From assembly GCA_009991425.1 (NCBI GenBank), contig JAACWH010000018.1, forward strand, positions 1 to 64,000: a DNA stretch of 64,000 nt, given 5' to 3'. The notes under the pieces are model-generated. The model was not told the origin of the DNA. It did no database searches and saw only the letters and a list, made by a program, of their open reading frames with translations. The translations under genes were made by a program, and so were the position numbers. The stretch is from Leptospira sp. Lineage in GTDB: Bacteria > Spirochaetota > Leptospiria > Leptospirales > Leptospiraceae. Of this stretch, positions 29,234 through 36,544 are shown piece by piece (the first letter of the stretch is position 1; the number at the start of each line of letters is the position of its first letter).

Positions 29234-29256
29234 TACGGGGTTGTGAGTCAGTGATT
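29226..29256 (+). repeat. 31-bp direct repeat, copy 1
   Basis: It begins CACTTCGCTACGGGG and is identical over 31 bases to 31166-31196 in the same orientation; after one mismatch six more bases match. The two copies bracket the tandem lipoprotein genes. Confidence 0.9.
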
Positions 29257-29349
29257 CTTCTTTTATATAGGTTGGGCGCCTTTTCCGGCTCTCCTTCGAC
29301 GAGGGCGCTCAGTCGATCCAGGGCGCAGGAATTTGCTTTTATATCTTCA

Positions 29350-29369
29350 CCACGGGATAAATCCCGTGG
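29350..29369. repeat. Perfect hairpin palindrome A
   Basis: CCACGGGAT pairs with ATCCCGTGG across AA, a 9-bp perfect stem in non-coding DNA. The form is like REP or RAYT-associated palindromes. No U-tract follows, so it is not a standard terminator. Confidence 0.65.
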
Positions 29370-29461
29370 CATCAGTGGGATATGCCTTGGTTCAGAGACC
29401 AGTTTTAAGATACCAATTTATATTAGTTAGTTGATAATCTTGTCGTGAGTTTCATCCTACA

Positions 29462-29477
29462 ATAGGCTAAAGCCTAT
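29462..29477. repeat. Perfect hairpin palindrome B
   Basis: ATAGGCT pairs with AGCCTAT across AA, and outer ATCCT/AGGAT bases can extend the stem. It has the same architecture as palindrome A with a different sequence. Confidence 0.6.
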
Positions 29478-29563
29478 CGTCAGGATGAGATGGGAACTGA
29501 GGATTGCATCTTGATAGAACATTATAGCATAATTTCCGTTAAATTAATATTATGAGAGTAAAG

Positions 29564-29586
29564 ATTTGGCACGACTCGTGCCAAAT
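29564..29586. repeat. Perfect hairpin palindrome C
   Basis: ATTTGGCACGA and its exact complement are separated by one base, an 11-bp perfect inverted repeat about 50 bp beyond the end of the lipoprotein gene. It could also serve as an operator-like site or transcription end. Confidence 0.6.
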
Positions 29587-29633
29587 TGATCGGAAATTTT
29601 ACTCAGTCCTGGGCGAGTCTTAACTCAATCTAA

Positions 29634-30371
29634 TCATTCATACAAACAATAGGCTGGAGATGCATCTAATATCGATATTTGTATCACATGGTCACCTTGG
29701 ATTAAAAAATAGACTCGAAATTGAATCGACTCAGCATAGTTAGATCCTATCTCTGGTTCCATGAAATACTCGATGTCATATTTAGTTTGAATTGCGTGAC
29801 TCTTGTTCTTTGGATCCAATACTCTATCCCAAACTGAGTAAGGTTTTATTTCTACCCTATTAATTTTTTTAAAAAATAATCGCCCAAAATTACAAAAGGA
29901 GTTTTTTTCATGCAGATTTTGTCTGATATAAGTATAGATTCTTTCTATATCTTCCTGTGATGTATACTCGAAACCTCTATCATACTCACTATACTCCACA
30001 CCATTTTTTTTACCTGCAACTGCGAGGAATGGTTTATACAGAGAAAAGGAGAAAATTTCTCTACCGCGTTCTGGATCGGGACTCTCAAATGCATCCAGCA
30101 AAGACTTCGCTTTTAGTAAAACAAATCGTCTAGCAAATTCCCTTGGATCAATACGATTCTTAAAAAATTGTTGGTTTAGTTTCTCATTAGGCTTAAAGTA
30201 AAGTATATTTTGAGCTATTGCTTCCGACTCTGGCCTTTGTTCTTCGATCCATTTTGTTCCATACAGTCCTATCGCAGGATCATACGTTTCGGTTTTGGGA
30301 GTACAGGCTTCTATTAAAACAAATGAAAGTATTATTACAATGGAAGATTTTGTATGTAATAATTTACTCAT
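29634..30371 (-). CDS. Hypothetical lipoprotein, paralog of upstream neighbour
   Basis: The 245-residue protein starts at ATG 30371, which places the leader MSKLLHTKSS with lipobox LIEAC (Cys 23) correctly; the longer frame to 30476 adds unlikely residues. The mature part shares IGLYGT, a DPRE motif (NRIDPREFARR) and overall order with the neighbour (IGIFGT, SKLDPREIRKR), so the two are diverged duplicates. Function unknown. The start overlaps the upstream stop by 8 bp (ATGAGTAA), implying coupled translation. Confidence 0.72.
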   Translation of the reverse strand: MSKLLHTKSSIVIILSFVLIEACTPKTETYDPAIGLYGTKWIEEQRPESEAIAQNILYFKPNEKLNQQFFKNRIDPREFARRFVLLKAKSLLDAFESPDPERGREIFSFSLYKPFLAVAGKKNGVEYSEYDRGFEYTSQEDIERIYTYIRQNLHEKNSFCNFGRLFFKKINRVEIKPYSVWDRVLDPKNKSHAIQTKYDIEYFMEPEIGSNYAESIQFRVYFLIQGDHVIQISILDASPAYCLYE

Positions 30372-31131
30372 ATTCAAATTGTTCTTCCGGTGGGCGACGA
30401 CTTGGAATATGACTCCAGCCTTGGTGATTTTTGAAATCTTCAATGCTGAAATGAGTTTGATTCTCACCTTTGCCATTCACACTTAACACCACTTCTAAAC
30501 GATGAGACCTTTCGTAACCATCCTCATCTATAATCCCTCGTGGAAATGAAATATCATAAGTAAGTCTATAACTATGGAATGGGTCGTTTTCTTTCAACTC
30601 TCTTGGCTCAACTTCGTGTACATTGAAACCTATATATGGAAATTTCTTTTCAAATAAGTAATAAAGATCGCAAAAAGATCCATCAGACCTTAACTTATCA
30701 TGAATGTATTTTTTTGCTTTCTCATATTGTACATCGCTCGTCAGTTTTTCATCTTTATCTATGCCCATCTCCTTTTTTGCTTCATCCGTAAATCTCCAAC
30801 CCAGGTGCTTTTCGACAAAGTCGATATCTTTTTCCTCTAATGCCTTTTGCAATTGAATTACAAAGGAGAGAAATTTCCGTTTCCTAATCTCACGCGGATC
30901 AAGTTTTGATTTGAGAAGAATTTCCTCTACTTGAGGATTGCCCAATTTATAATACTTAATACCTGGAGCCAAATCTTCAGGACTAGGTGCATTCAAGCAT
31001 TCTGTTCCAAAAATACCAATCTCGGGATTTACGGTGTCTAATATCGATTTGGGTTTACATCCAGAAAGTCCTATTGTGATTACGATCGCCACAAGAAGGA
31101 TACTACTTCTTTTAGATAATATTTTTTTCAC
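30364..31131 (-). CDS. Hypothetical lipoprotein, first of tandem paralog pair
   Basis: The 255-residue protein is read from GTG 31131, supported by AAAGGA about 12 bases upstream. This gives a basic leader, hydrophobic core and lipobox GLSGC (Cys 25). A longer frame to 31224 would translate the 31-bp repeat and is rejected. The mature part has IGIFGT, LDPREIRKRKF and a C-terminal domain with alternating strands. No known domain recognised. Its paralog follows with an 8-bp overlap. Confidence 0.72.
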   Translation of the reverse strand: MKKILSKRSSILLVAIVITIGLSGCKPKSILDTVNPEIGIFGTECLNAPSPEDLAPGIKYYKLGNPQVEEILLKSKLDPREIRKRKFLSFVIQLQKALEEKDIDFVEKHLGWRFTDEAKKEMGIDKDEKLTSDVQYEKAKKYIHDKLRSDGSFCDLYYLFEKKFPYIGFNVHEVEPRELKENDPFHSYRLTYDISFPRGIIDEDGYERSHRLEVVLSVNGKGENQTHFSIEDFKNHQGWSHIPSRRPPEEQFEYE

Positions 31132-31165
31132 GGAACCACTGTATCCTTTGTTACCAGAAGGAAAG

Positions 31166-31196
31166 CACTTCGCTACGGGGTTGTGAGTCAGTGATT
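31166..31196 (+). repeat. 31-bp direct repeat, copy 2
   Basis: Identical to 29226-29256. It lies about 35 bp upstream of the chosen start of the first tandem lipoprotein gene, so it also sits in that gene's promoter region. Confidence 0.9.
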
Positions 31197-31288
31197 TTTC
31201 TTTAGGTTTAGAAGATAACAACATTTTGCAATTTTTATCAATTAGATAAAATGAAACAAGAACAAATTTTTACTAGTTAAAGTAAAAT

Positions 31289-31603
31289 TCAATCCAAAAT
31301 CCCATACTCTCGAAGTTGATCATCCGTTAGACCTCATATTTCGAGAATCTCAGCTATGGGATAGCTCTTGGTTTTCATCAATCGAGCTTTCTCGATAGAA
31401 TTTTCTAGCTTATCTTCTAATTTGTAATTGGCAATTCCTTGCTTTTCTCCTTCAGGGTTTTTCGCAAATCTTCCATGAATAAATTTGGTTCTTTTCGAAT
31501 TGAACGTAGAATACAAAAGGTAACACAGGGTAGTAGTTTCATAAATTTTTCTTGTGTTTAGATTTTTTTTAAAAAATTGAATGACAAATTTCACTTCTTT
31601 CAA
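31289..31603 (-). pseudogene. Relic of an Rpn-family nuclease/putative transposase (C-terminal part)
   Basis: The frame has only a TTG start, with an in-frame stop four codons further upstream, and is broken by TGA at 31334-31336. Reading through that stop continues sensibly as GLTDDQLREYGILD to a final TGA at 31289-31291. The tail, with GEKQGIANYKLEDKLEN, then KMK-type helix MKTKSYPIAEILEI and the GLT helix, is the usual C-terminus of PD-(D/E)XK Rpn proteins common in Leptospira. The catalytic N-terminal domain is absent, so this is a decayed fragment. Confidence 0.7.
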
Positions 31604-31608
31604 TTGTA

Positions 31609-31636
31609 GTATCTTTTAGATATATCTAAAAGATAC
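31609..31636. promoter_or_regulatory. 28-bp perfect palindrome, candidate operator
   Basis: The half-site GTATCTTTTAGATA is followed directly by its exact complement. It ends 56 bp before the epimerase-like start and sits just upstream of a possible promoter (TTGGTA at 31640, TATCTA at 31662, 16 bp apart). A PadR-family regulator is the third gene of the operon, so autoregulation through this site is a reasonable guess. A lone half-like TATCTTTTA recurs at 32654-32662. Confidence 0.6.
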
Positions 31637-31692
31637 ATATTGGTATTTTCAAAAGAATACTTATCTATACTTTATAAAAGGAATGTAAAATT

Positions 31693-32634
31693 ATGAAAAA
31701 TTCTAAACCACTCCATCTTGTAGCCGGAAGCAGAGGAGCTATGGGCTCTGCTGTAGTTCGTGACCTTATAAACCGTGGTGAAAATGTCCAAGCCATAGGC
31801 AAGACTACCTCTTCCGAGAGAATTAAAACTAAAATTGTTGACTTATATGATTCCAACAGCTTAATAGAAGCATTAAAAGATGTAGATTATTTTTATCTCT
31901 GTGTAGGTTTACCATACAATAGCAAATACTGGTTAGAGAACTGGCCTAAGCTAATGAAATCTTGCGTAGAAGCCTGTATCGCATCCAATACAGTCTTGGT
32001 ATTTTTGGATAATATTTATATGTACAGTCCTCCTCTGCCTTTGTTTTTTGATGAAAAAACGGAACAAGTTCCAAAATCTATTAAAGGAATAGCTCGCAAA
32101 ATGGCTGCTGATCTTATCCTTGATGGAATAAAAAATGATAATTTAAAAGCCGTTATAGGTAGATCTGCTTCCTTTTTAGGACCTGGCGTAGTAAATTCCA
32201 GTTTATATACTTCTTTCCTAGACAGAATGCTAGCAGGTAAGTCACCTCAATCCATTTTCAATCCTAGCATTCCCATAACCTATGCATATATAGAAGACAA
32301 TGCGAAAGCATTAGTGGAGCTTGCCTTGAATTCTAAATCCTATGGAGAGGTATATCATTTACCAGTAGGTAAGCCAATTAGCTTAAAAGAAATTTTGGAT
32401 ATTTGCAATAAGGTTTTAGGTAAAAATTACAAATTGTCAATCATGCCAAAATTACTATTTAAAATTTTATGTTTATTCATTCCTATCTTTCGGGAGATCG
32501 ATGAAGTGAGATACCAATACGATGAACCTTATACAATGTCGTATGATAAGTTTTCAAAATTATTTCCTAAATTTCAGGTTACAAGCAATGAAGAAGGTAT
32601 TCAAAAAATGATCGAATCATTTCAGAAACAATAA
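31693..32634 (+). CDS. NAD(P)-dependent epimerase/dehydratase-like protein
   Basis: The 313-residue extended-SDR protein has a nucleotide-binding start LVAGSRGAMGSAVV (about 9-22) and a strand-end Asp in VDLYDSNS, but the usual YxxxK pair is weakly placed (around DNIYMYSPPL and GIARKMAADL). The C-terminal half resembles atypical SDRs of the NAD(P)-binding sugar epimerase group. Substrate unknown. AAAGGAA precedes the ATG. It heads an operon with a flavodoxin-fold oxidoreductase and a PadR regulator. Confidence 0.78.
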   Translation: MKNSKPLHLVAGSRGAMGSAVVRDLINRGENVQAIGKTTSSERIKTKIVDLYDSNSLIEALKDVDYFYLCVGLPYNSKYWLENWPKLMKSCVEACIASNTVLVFLDNIYMYSPPLPLFFDEKTEQVPKSIKGIARKMAADLILDGIKNDNLKAVIGRSASFLGPGVVNSSLYTSFLDRMLAGKSPQSIFNPSIPITYAYIEDNAKALVELALNSKSYGEVYHLPVGKPISLKEILDICNKVLGKNYKLSIMPKLLFKILCLFIPIFREIDEVRYQYDEPYTMSYDKFSKLFPKFQVTSNEEGIQKMIESFQKQ

Positions 32635-32744
32635 GTATATCTATAAATAAATCTATCTTTTAATCTACGAATTTATACATAATAATTAATATCAATTCAT
32701 ATAACATGAATAAATAAAACAATACTATAAAAGGAGAATTCGAA

Positions 32745-33338
32745 ATGGAATCTACAAAAAAAATTCTTATCGTCTTAGGTCATCCCCATAATGAATCACT
32801 ATGCAGTAGTTTGGCGGATGCTTATCTTCAATCAGCCATTGAAAATGGACACAATGCACAATTATTAAAATTAAGCGATTTGAAATTTGATCCAAATTTA
32901 CGATTTGGATACAAAGAAAAAGATAAACTAATTATTGAAGAAGATATATTAAAAAGTCAAAAATTGATTTCCCATGCGGATCACCTAGTTTTCATCTTTC
33001 CCAATTGGTGGTCAAGTATGCTTGCTATTCTCAAAGGTTGGATAGATCGTGTTTTCCTTCCAGGCTTTGCCTTCCAATACCAGAAGAAATCACCAATACC
33101 TGCTAAGCTCTTAAAGGGAAAAACGACAAGAATTATCATAACCATGGATGCCCCTGTATGGTATTATAAATGGTTCACAGGATCCCCAGGTTTAACATTT
33201 CTTAAAAAAGGTACATTAGAATTTTGTGGGATAACTCCTGTTCAATATACACTTTTAGGAGAAATACGAACTGCATCTAAAGAAAAACTCATGGATTATA
33301 TTAAGAAGATAAATAAATTAGGAAGCAAAGGAATTTGA
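32745..33338 (+). CDS. NAD(P)H oxidoreductase, flavodoxin-like fold (MdaB/KefF/NQO type)
   Basis: The 197-residue protein matches the flavodoxin_2 quinone reductase family: ILIVLGHPHNESLCSSLA at the N-terminus for FMN/FAD phosphate binding, and FPNWWSSMLAILKGWIDRVF (about 86-105), the typical flavin-stacking block. It probably reduces quinones or other electrophiles by two electrons. A strong AAAGGAG lies before the ATG. It lies between the epimerase-like gene and the PadR gene. Confidence 0.88.
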   Translation: MESTKKILIVLGHPHNESLCSSLADAYLQSAIENGHNAQLLKLSDLKFDPNLRFGYKEKDKLIIEEDILKSQKLISHADHLVFIFPNWWSSMLAILKGWIDRVFLPGFAFQYQKKSPIPAKLLKGKTTRIIITMDAPVWYYKWFTGSPGLTFLKKGTLEFCGITPVQYTLLGEIRTASKEKLMDYIKKINKLGSKGI

Positions 33339-33357
33339 ATGCTGAAAGGAAAGAATT

Positions 33358-33909
33358 ATGAAGCGCGAGAGTAAGACTCAATATGCACTCTTAGGGATAC
33401 TAACTCAGTGTGAAATGAGTGGATATGAAATTAAGAAATTCATAGAAGAAAGTTTAGGATTCTTCTGGAATGAGAGCTTTGGACAAATCTATCCTACTCT
33501 TAAGGCATTGGAAACTGATCGACTTGTTTCAGCTACAGAGATTGTCTCTCAAGAAAATACCAAATCAAAAATTGTATATAAAATCACCAAACAAGGAATT
33601 GTAGAGCTGAAAAAATGGCTAGAAGGAAGCACCTCTAAATCCACTCTACGGAATGAATTTCTATTAAAATTATTTTTTGCAAGAAACATTGATTCCAAGA
33701 AATTAATGGAAATGATCAACGAAGAAGAAACAAGAAATTTAGATGATCTAAAAATTTTTCAATCCATTAAACTGAATCTCAACGAGGAACATAAAAAACA
33801 TCCAGATCATAGATACTGGATATTTACACTAGATTATGGAATTGATTGTGCGAAAATGACCTTGAAATGGCTTAGTAAAATTAAAAAAGAAATTTCGAAT
33901 CTAAGTTAA
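33358..33909 (+). CDS. PadR-family transcriptional regulator
   Basis: The 183-residue protein has the PadR winged helix (about 6-85: YALLGILTQCEMSGYEIKKF, GQIYPTLKALETDRLV) and a C-terminal helical dimerisation domain of the Vir_act_alpha_C type. PadR proteins are usually ligand-responsive repressors of neighbouring detoxification genes. It is the last gene of the three-gene operon, 19 bp after the oxidoreductase, with AAAGGAA before the ATG. The 28-bp palindrome upstream of the operon is the obvious candidate operator. Confidence 0.92.
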   Translation: MKRESKTQYALLGILTQCEMSGYEIKKFIEESLGFFWNESFGQIYPTLKALETDRLVSATEIVSQENTKSKIVYKITKQGIVELKKWLEGSTSKSTLRNEFLLKLFFARNIDSKKLMEMINEEETRNLDDLKIFQSIKLNLNEEHKKHPDHRYWIFTLDYGIDCAKMTLKWLSKIKKEISNLS

Positions 33910-33966
33910 TACTAACACAAAAGAAAATCTACTACCTAAGCACTGCATTCTATACAGTTTAGACAG

Positions 33967-33985
33967 ACTAATCTGGTAGATTAGT
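33967..33985. terminator. Candidate bidirectional hairpin between convergent genes
   Basis: ACTAATCT pairs perfectly with AGATTAGT across GGT, between the padR end and the CPBP gene end. U-tracts on either side are poor, so termination strength is uncertain. Confidence 0.4.
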
Positions 33986-33989
33986 ATTC

Positions 33990-34817
33990 TTAAGGAAAGA
34001 CTAAGGAAGTAATTCCGATCATGGAAATCAAAAAATTCATAATGAGATGAAACACTAGAGATGGCCAAATGCTTTTCGAAAAATAAAAGATATAGGCAAA
34101 TACTAAACTTGCAGCAAGAATTATTGGTAATAACCAAATTTGAAAAGTATGGTAAAGAGCGAATAAGAAAGCATTGAATACCCAACTTAACTTACCATAG
34201 CGTTCCATCTTGGGGAGTAACCAAGCACGGAAATACAACTCTTCAGTTATAATATTCAAGAGCAGTGTAACAGCCATAAGTAGGAGAATCATAGAATTCC
34301 CTTGGATATTGTACCCAGGTGAAATCTCCTGCATAGAAGCAAATCTTGAATCAATATTTGGATCTAAAAAAAATGGCATATAAATTGGAATCTTGAAATT
34401 AAAAAATTGAATCAAGAATTTATTGAGCTCTTGCAATCCAGCTATTGCAACAAGTCCTATTACTAGAATTGCAAAACAGATTAACCAAATCCTAATACTG
34501 ATTCTATGTATGCACATTCGATCAAGAAGGGAAATATTCAACTCTTTGGACTCAAAGTACAATCTGAATATTGCATATAATGAAAATATCAATAAGCCAA
34601 TTGATGCAACCAACGGCCAGCCAATCAGAGTGGGAACATCTCTTTCATGCAAAATTGGAAGAACGAAATGAAAACTTAGGAATGCAAGAAAACTCGGTAT
34701 GAAAACAGAAGCTAATAAGCCGATAAGACTAAGTTGCTTCGTAGATTTCCATTCGAAAGAGTTATTCATAGCTGCGGAGGCACTTAACTCATTAATTTTA
34801 TTCTTTAATCTCTGCAT
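33990..34817 (-). CDS. CPBP family intramembrane metalloprotease
   Basis: The 275-residue polytopic membrane protein has the three motifs of the CAAX protease/bacteriocin-processing family: [10 protein letters not shown] (E192, E193, R197), FALYHTF (H223) and FHLIMN (H257, N261). Members cleave substrates within the membrane; the substrate here is unknown. The first ATG (34817) lies inside pyrB (20-bp overlap). Neither it nor ATG 34769 has a clear ribosome site, so the start is uncertain. It is convergent with the padR gene. Confidence 0.85.
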   Translation of the reverse strand: MQRLKNKINELSASAAMNNSFEWKSTKQLSLIGLLASVFIPSFLAFLSFHFVLPILHERDVPTLIGWPLVASIGLLIFSLYAIFRLYFESKELNISLLDRMCIHRISIRIWLICFAILVIGLVAIAGLQELNKFLIQFFNFKIPIYMPFFLDPNIDSRFASMQEISPGYNIQGNSMILLLMAVTLLLNIITEELYFRAWLLPKMERYGKLSWVFNAFLFALYHTFQIWLLPIILAASLVFAYIFYFSKSIWPSLVFHLIMNFLISMIGITSLVFP

Positions 34818-35733
34818 TGAGCAGAAGACAAAGTAGAACCATTCTTACTACAACTCCATACTTAGCTTGGCGAAAGTATGCAGCATTGGGAAGATCATCC
34901 ACATCCGTAGAAAGCTCATTTACTCTTGGAAGTGGATGGAGAACTGTAGTATTTTTCTTCGAGGCAAGAATAAGTTCTTTGTTCACCTTATAGGTTTCTT
35001 TTAACTTTTCGTATTCTTTGTGATCCGTAAATCTCTCTTCTTGGATTCGAGTAACATATGCTACATCACATTCCCATATTTTCTTGATATCTGAGGATTC
35101 TTCAAAAGTGATAGGATATTTATCTAAATTCTTTTTATAGACTTCAGGTAACTTAAGCTCATCTGGACTAATGAGGTAGATGTGAATTTTGTAATGACGA
35201 AGTAAATTGATGAGTGAATGAATAGTTCTTCCATATTTCAAATCACCGATAAATGCAATTGTCAATCCATCCAAAGAGCCCTTCTCAGATAGAATTGTGT
35301 ATAAATCCAAAAGTGCTTGGGTAGGATGTTGCCCTGCCCCGTCACCAGCATTTATAACTGGTATCTTAACAGCACCTGCTGCGATACGAGATGAACCCTC
35401 TACTGGATGACGAATCACAGCGATATCAACATAGGCTTCGATCATTTTCATAGTATCGTAAAGAGTCTCACCTTTGGAGATAGACGAGAATTGAAAACCT
35501 ACTGTGGATATCAACCTTCCACCTAACCTTTCCATGGCGGCTTCAAAGGAGAGTCTGGTTCTAGTAGATGCTTCGAAAAATAAGGAAGCAAGCAATCTTC
35601 CATTCAACATACCAAATGATTTGCCTGATTCAAGCAGACCTTCCATGATTTTGGTTTTCTTATTCAAAAAATCTAAATCGTCTTTGCTGAATTGTTCAGT
35701 GTCTAGGATATGCTTGTGTAGGAACTCAGCCAT
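34798..35733 (-). CDS. pyrB: Aspartate carbamoyltransferase, catalytic chain
   Basis: The 311-residue enzyme condenses carbamoyl phosphate with aspartate in pyrimidine synthesis. The carbamoyl phosphate motif STRTR (56-60), K87 in [15 protein letters not shown] (136-143) and LHPLPR near the C-terminus are intact. No regulatory pyrI is adjacent and none is expected for this class. The downstream CPBP gene overlaps its end. Confidence 0.96.
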   Translation of the reverse strand: MAEFLHKHILDTEQFSKDDLDFLNKKTKIMEGLLESGKSFGMLNGRLLASLFFEASTRTRLSFEAAMERLGGRLISTVGFQFSSISKGETLYDTMKMIEAYVDIAVIRHPVEGSSRIAAGAVKIPVINAGDGAGQHPTQALLDLYTILSEKGSLDGLTIAFIGDLKYGRTIHSLINLLRHYKIHIYLISPDELKLPEVYKKNLDKYPITFEESSDIKKIWECDVAYVTRIQEERFTDHKEYEKLKETYKVNKELILASKKNTTVLHPLPRVNELSTDVDDLPNAAYFRQAKYGVVVRMVLLCLLLNAEIKE

Positions 35734-35775
35734 TTTGGACAGAATAGCACGAGAGAAACAATTGACAATACTAAA

Positions 35776-36525
35776 TTAGAGACAGGATTCATAGTAATCT
35801 TTTTCGATTTGGTTGATTGCATCGATCACCAATACTTTTTCTGTTTTACTAAGATTGAGTAAAATTTTTCTACCCTTAGTGAGAATACTCAGACCCAATT
35901 CAATTCCTTTAATATCTTGAGATGAATATAAACTTGGTTTTTCCTTCATCTTTTGAATAATGCTATCCAAAATTAAAATTATTCGATCAACCAACTCATC
36001 ATTGGATAAGGTTCTAAACAATGAAACTGTATCCTTGCGAAATTTTTCTGCTTCTGCAATTGGAATTATAGCAAGCAGCTCTTTAAAATTTTCTTCTAAT
36101 AAAATATCTTTTCCATTTAAAATCTTTTCTTTTGCTCCAACTAACAGTCGATTTTCGAATTCATGTGCAGTTAGATAGGAAGATAAGGCTGCAATTCCTG
36201 ATTGAAATGCTTTAGGTAGATATTTCCCGATTCTCCATAGAGATAGCCCAAGACTTCCTATCAGACCAAATACCTTAGATGGATTCTGAACAAATCCTTT
36301 TAAGGAAGCAAAGGCATTGTCTAATTCAATTCGCTCTTTCAATTCAGGATAAAGTAGTTCTAGAAAATAAGATACCATTCGTTCTATGGCGTCTTCGCGA
36401 ATTTCTGCAAATTGTGGATAAGCTTTAATTCTATCTATGGAATATTTATCTCGTATATTTTTTCTATATGCAGAAATTAATTTCGGAAAATCAGGATCAG
36501 TTTTTAAATCAATTGCATGTTTCAT
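35776..36525 (-). CDS. Hypothetical cytoplasmic protein
   Basis: I do not recognise this 249-residue protein. It is largely helical, with no signal peptide. A Gly-containing moderately hydrophobic stretch (VFGLIGSLGLSLWRIGKYLP, about 84-103) is too polar to be a firm membrane helix. It lies 42 bp before pyrB and 19 bp after the amidase gene in the same direction. Confidence 0.6.
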   Translation of the reverse strand: MKHAIDLKTDPDFPKLISAYRKNIRDKYSIDRIKAYPQFAEIREDAIERMVSYFLELLYPELKERIELDNAFASLKGFVQNPSKVFGLIGSLGLSLWRIGKYLPKAFQSGIAALSSYLTAHEFENRLLVGAKEKILNGKDILLEENFKELLAIIPIAEAEKFRKDTVSLFRTLSNDELVDRIILILDSIIQKMKEKPSLYSSQDIKGIELGLSILTKGRKILLNLSKTEKVLVIDAINQIEKDYYESCL

Positions 36526-36544
36526 GAGAGATTCAATTTAAAAT

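Larger units (their letters stand above)
29100..29633. other. Repeat-rich intergenic region without a supported gene
   Basis: This 534-bp stretch between the SDR and lipoprotein genes is GC-richer than its surroundings over 29160-29400. It holds an inverted repeat, one copy of a 31-bp direct repeat, and three unrelated perfect hairpins, listed separately. Short frames exist on both strands (29158-29430 plus, 29169-29372 minus), but their composition, rich in Arg, Ser and Gly, looks like translated repeat DNA. It probably consists of dispersed palindromic elements. Confidence 0.6.

Noticed and set aside
29158..29430. 90-residue plus-strand and 67-residue minus-strand frames in the repeat-rich gap
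   Set aside because: Both lie across the inverted repeat and the 31-bp repeat, have composition like translated repeat DNA, and lack ribosome sites.
30372..30476. 35-residue extension of the second tandem lipoprotein
   Set aside because: It lies inside the upstream gene and precedes a complete lipoprotein leader that begins at ATG 30371.
31132..31224. N-terminal extension of the first tandem lipoprotein
   Set aside because: It would translate the 31-bp repeat and put extra residues before the signal peptide; GTG 31131 has AAAGGA upstream and a proper leader.
31334..31603. An intact 89-residue gene
   Set aside because: It begins only with TTG, and the family C-terminus continues past its stop codon, so it is a broken fragment.
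29100..33909. Phage-defence island or toxin-antitoxin system around the accessory region
   Set aside because: No toxin, antitoxin, restriction or CRISPR gene is present; the only mobile-type gene is the decayed Rpn fragment.
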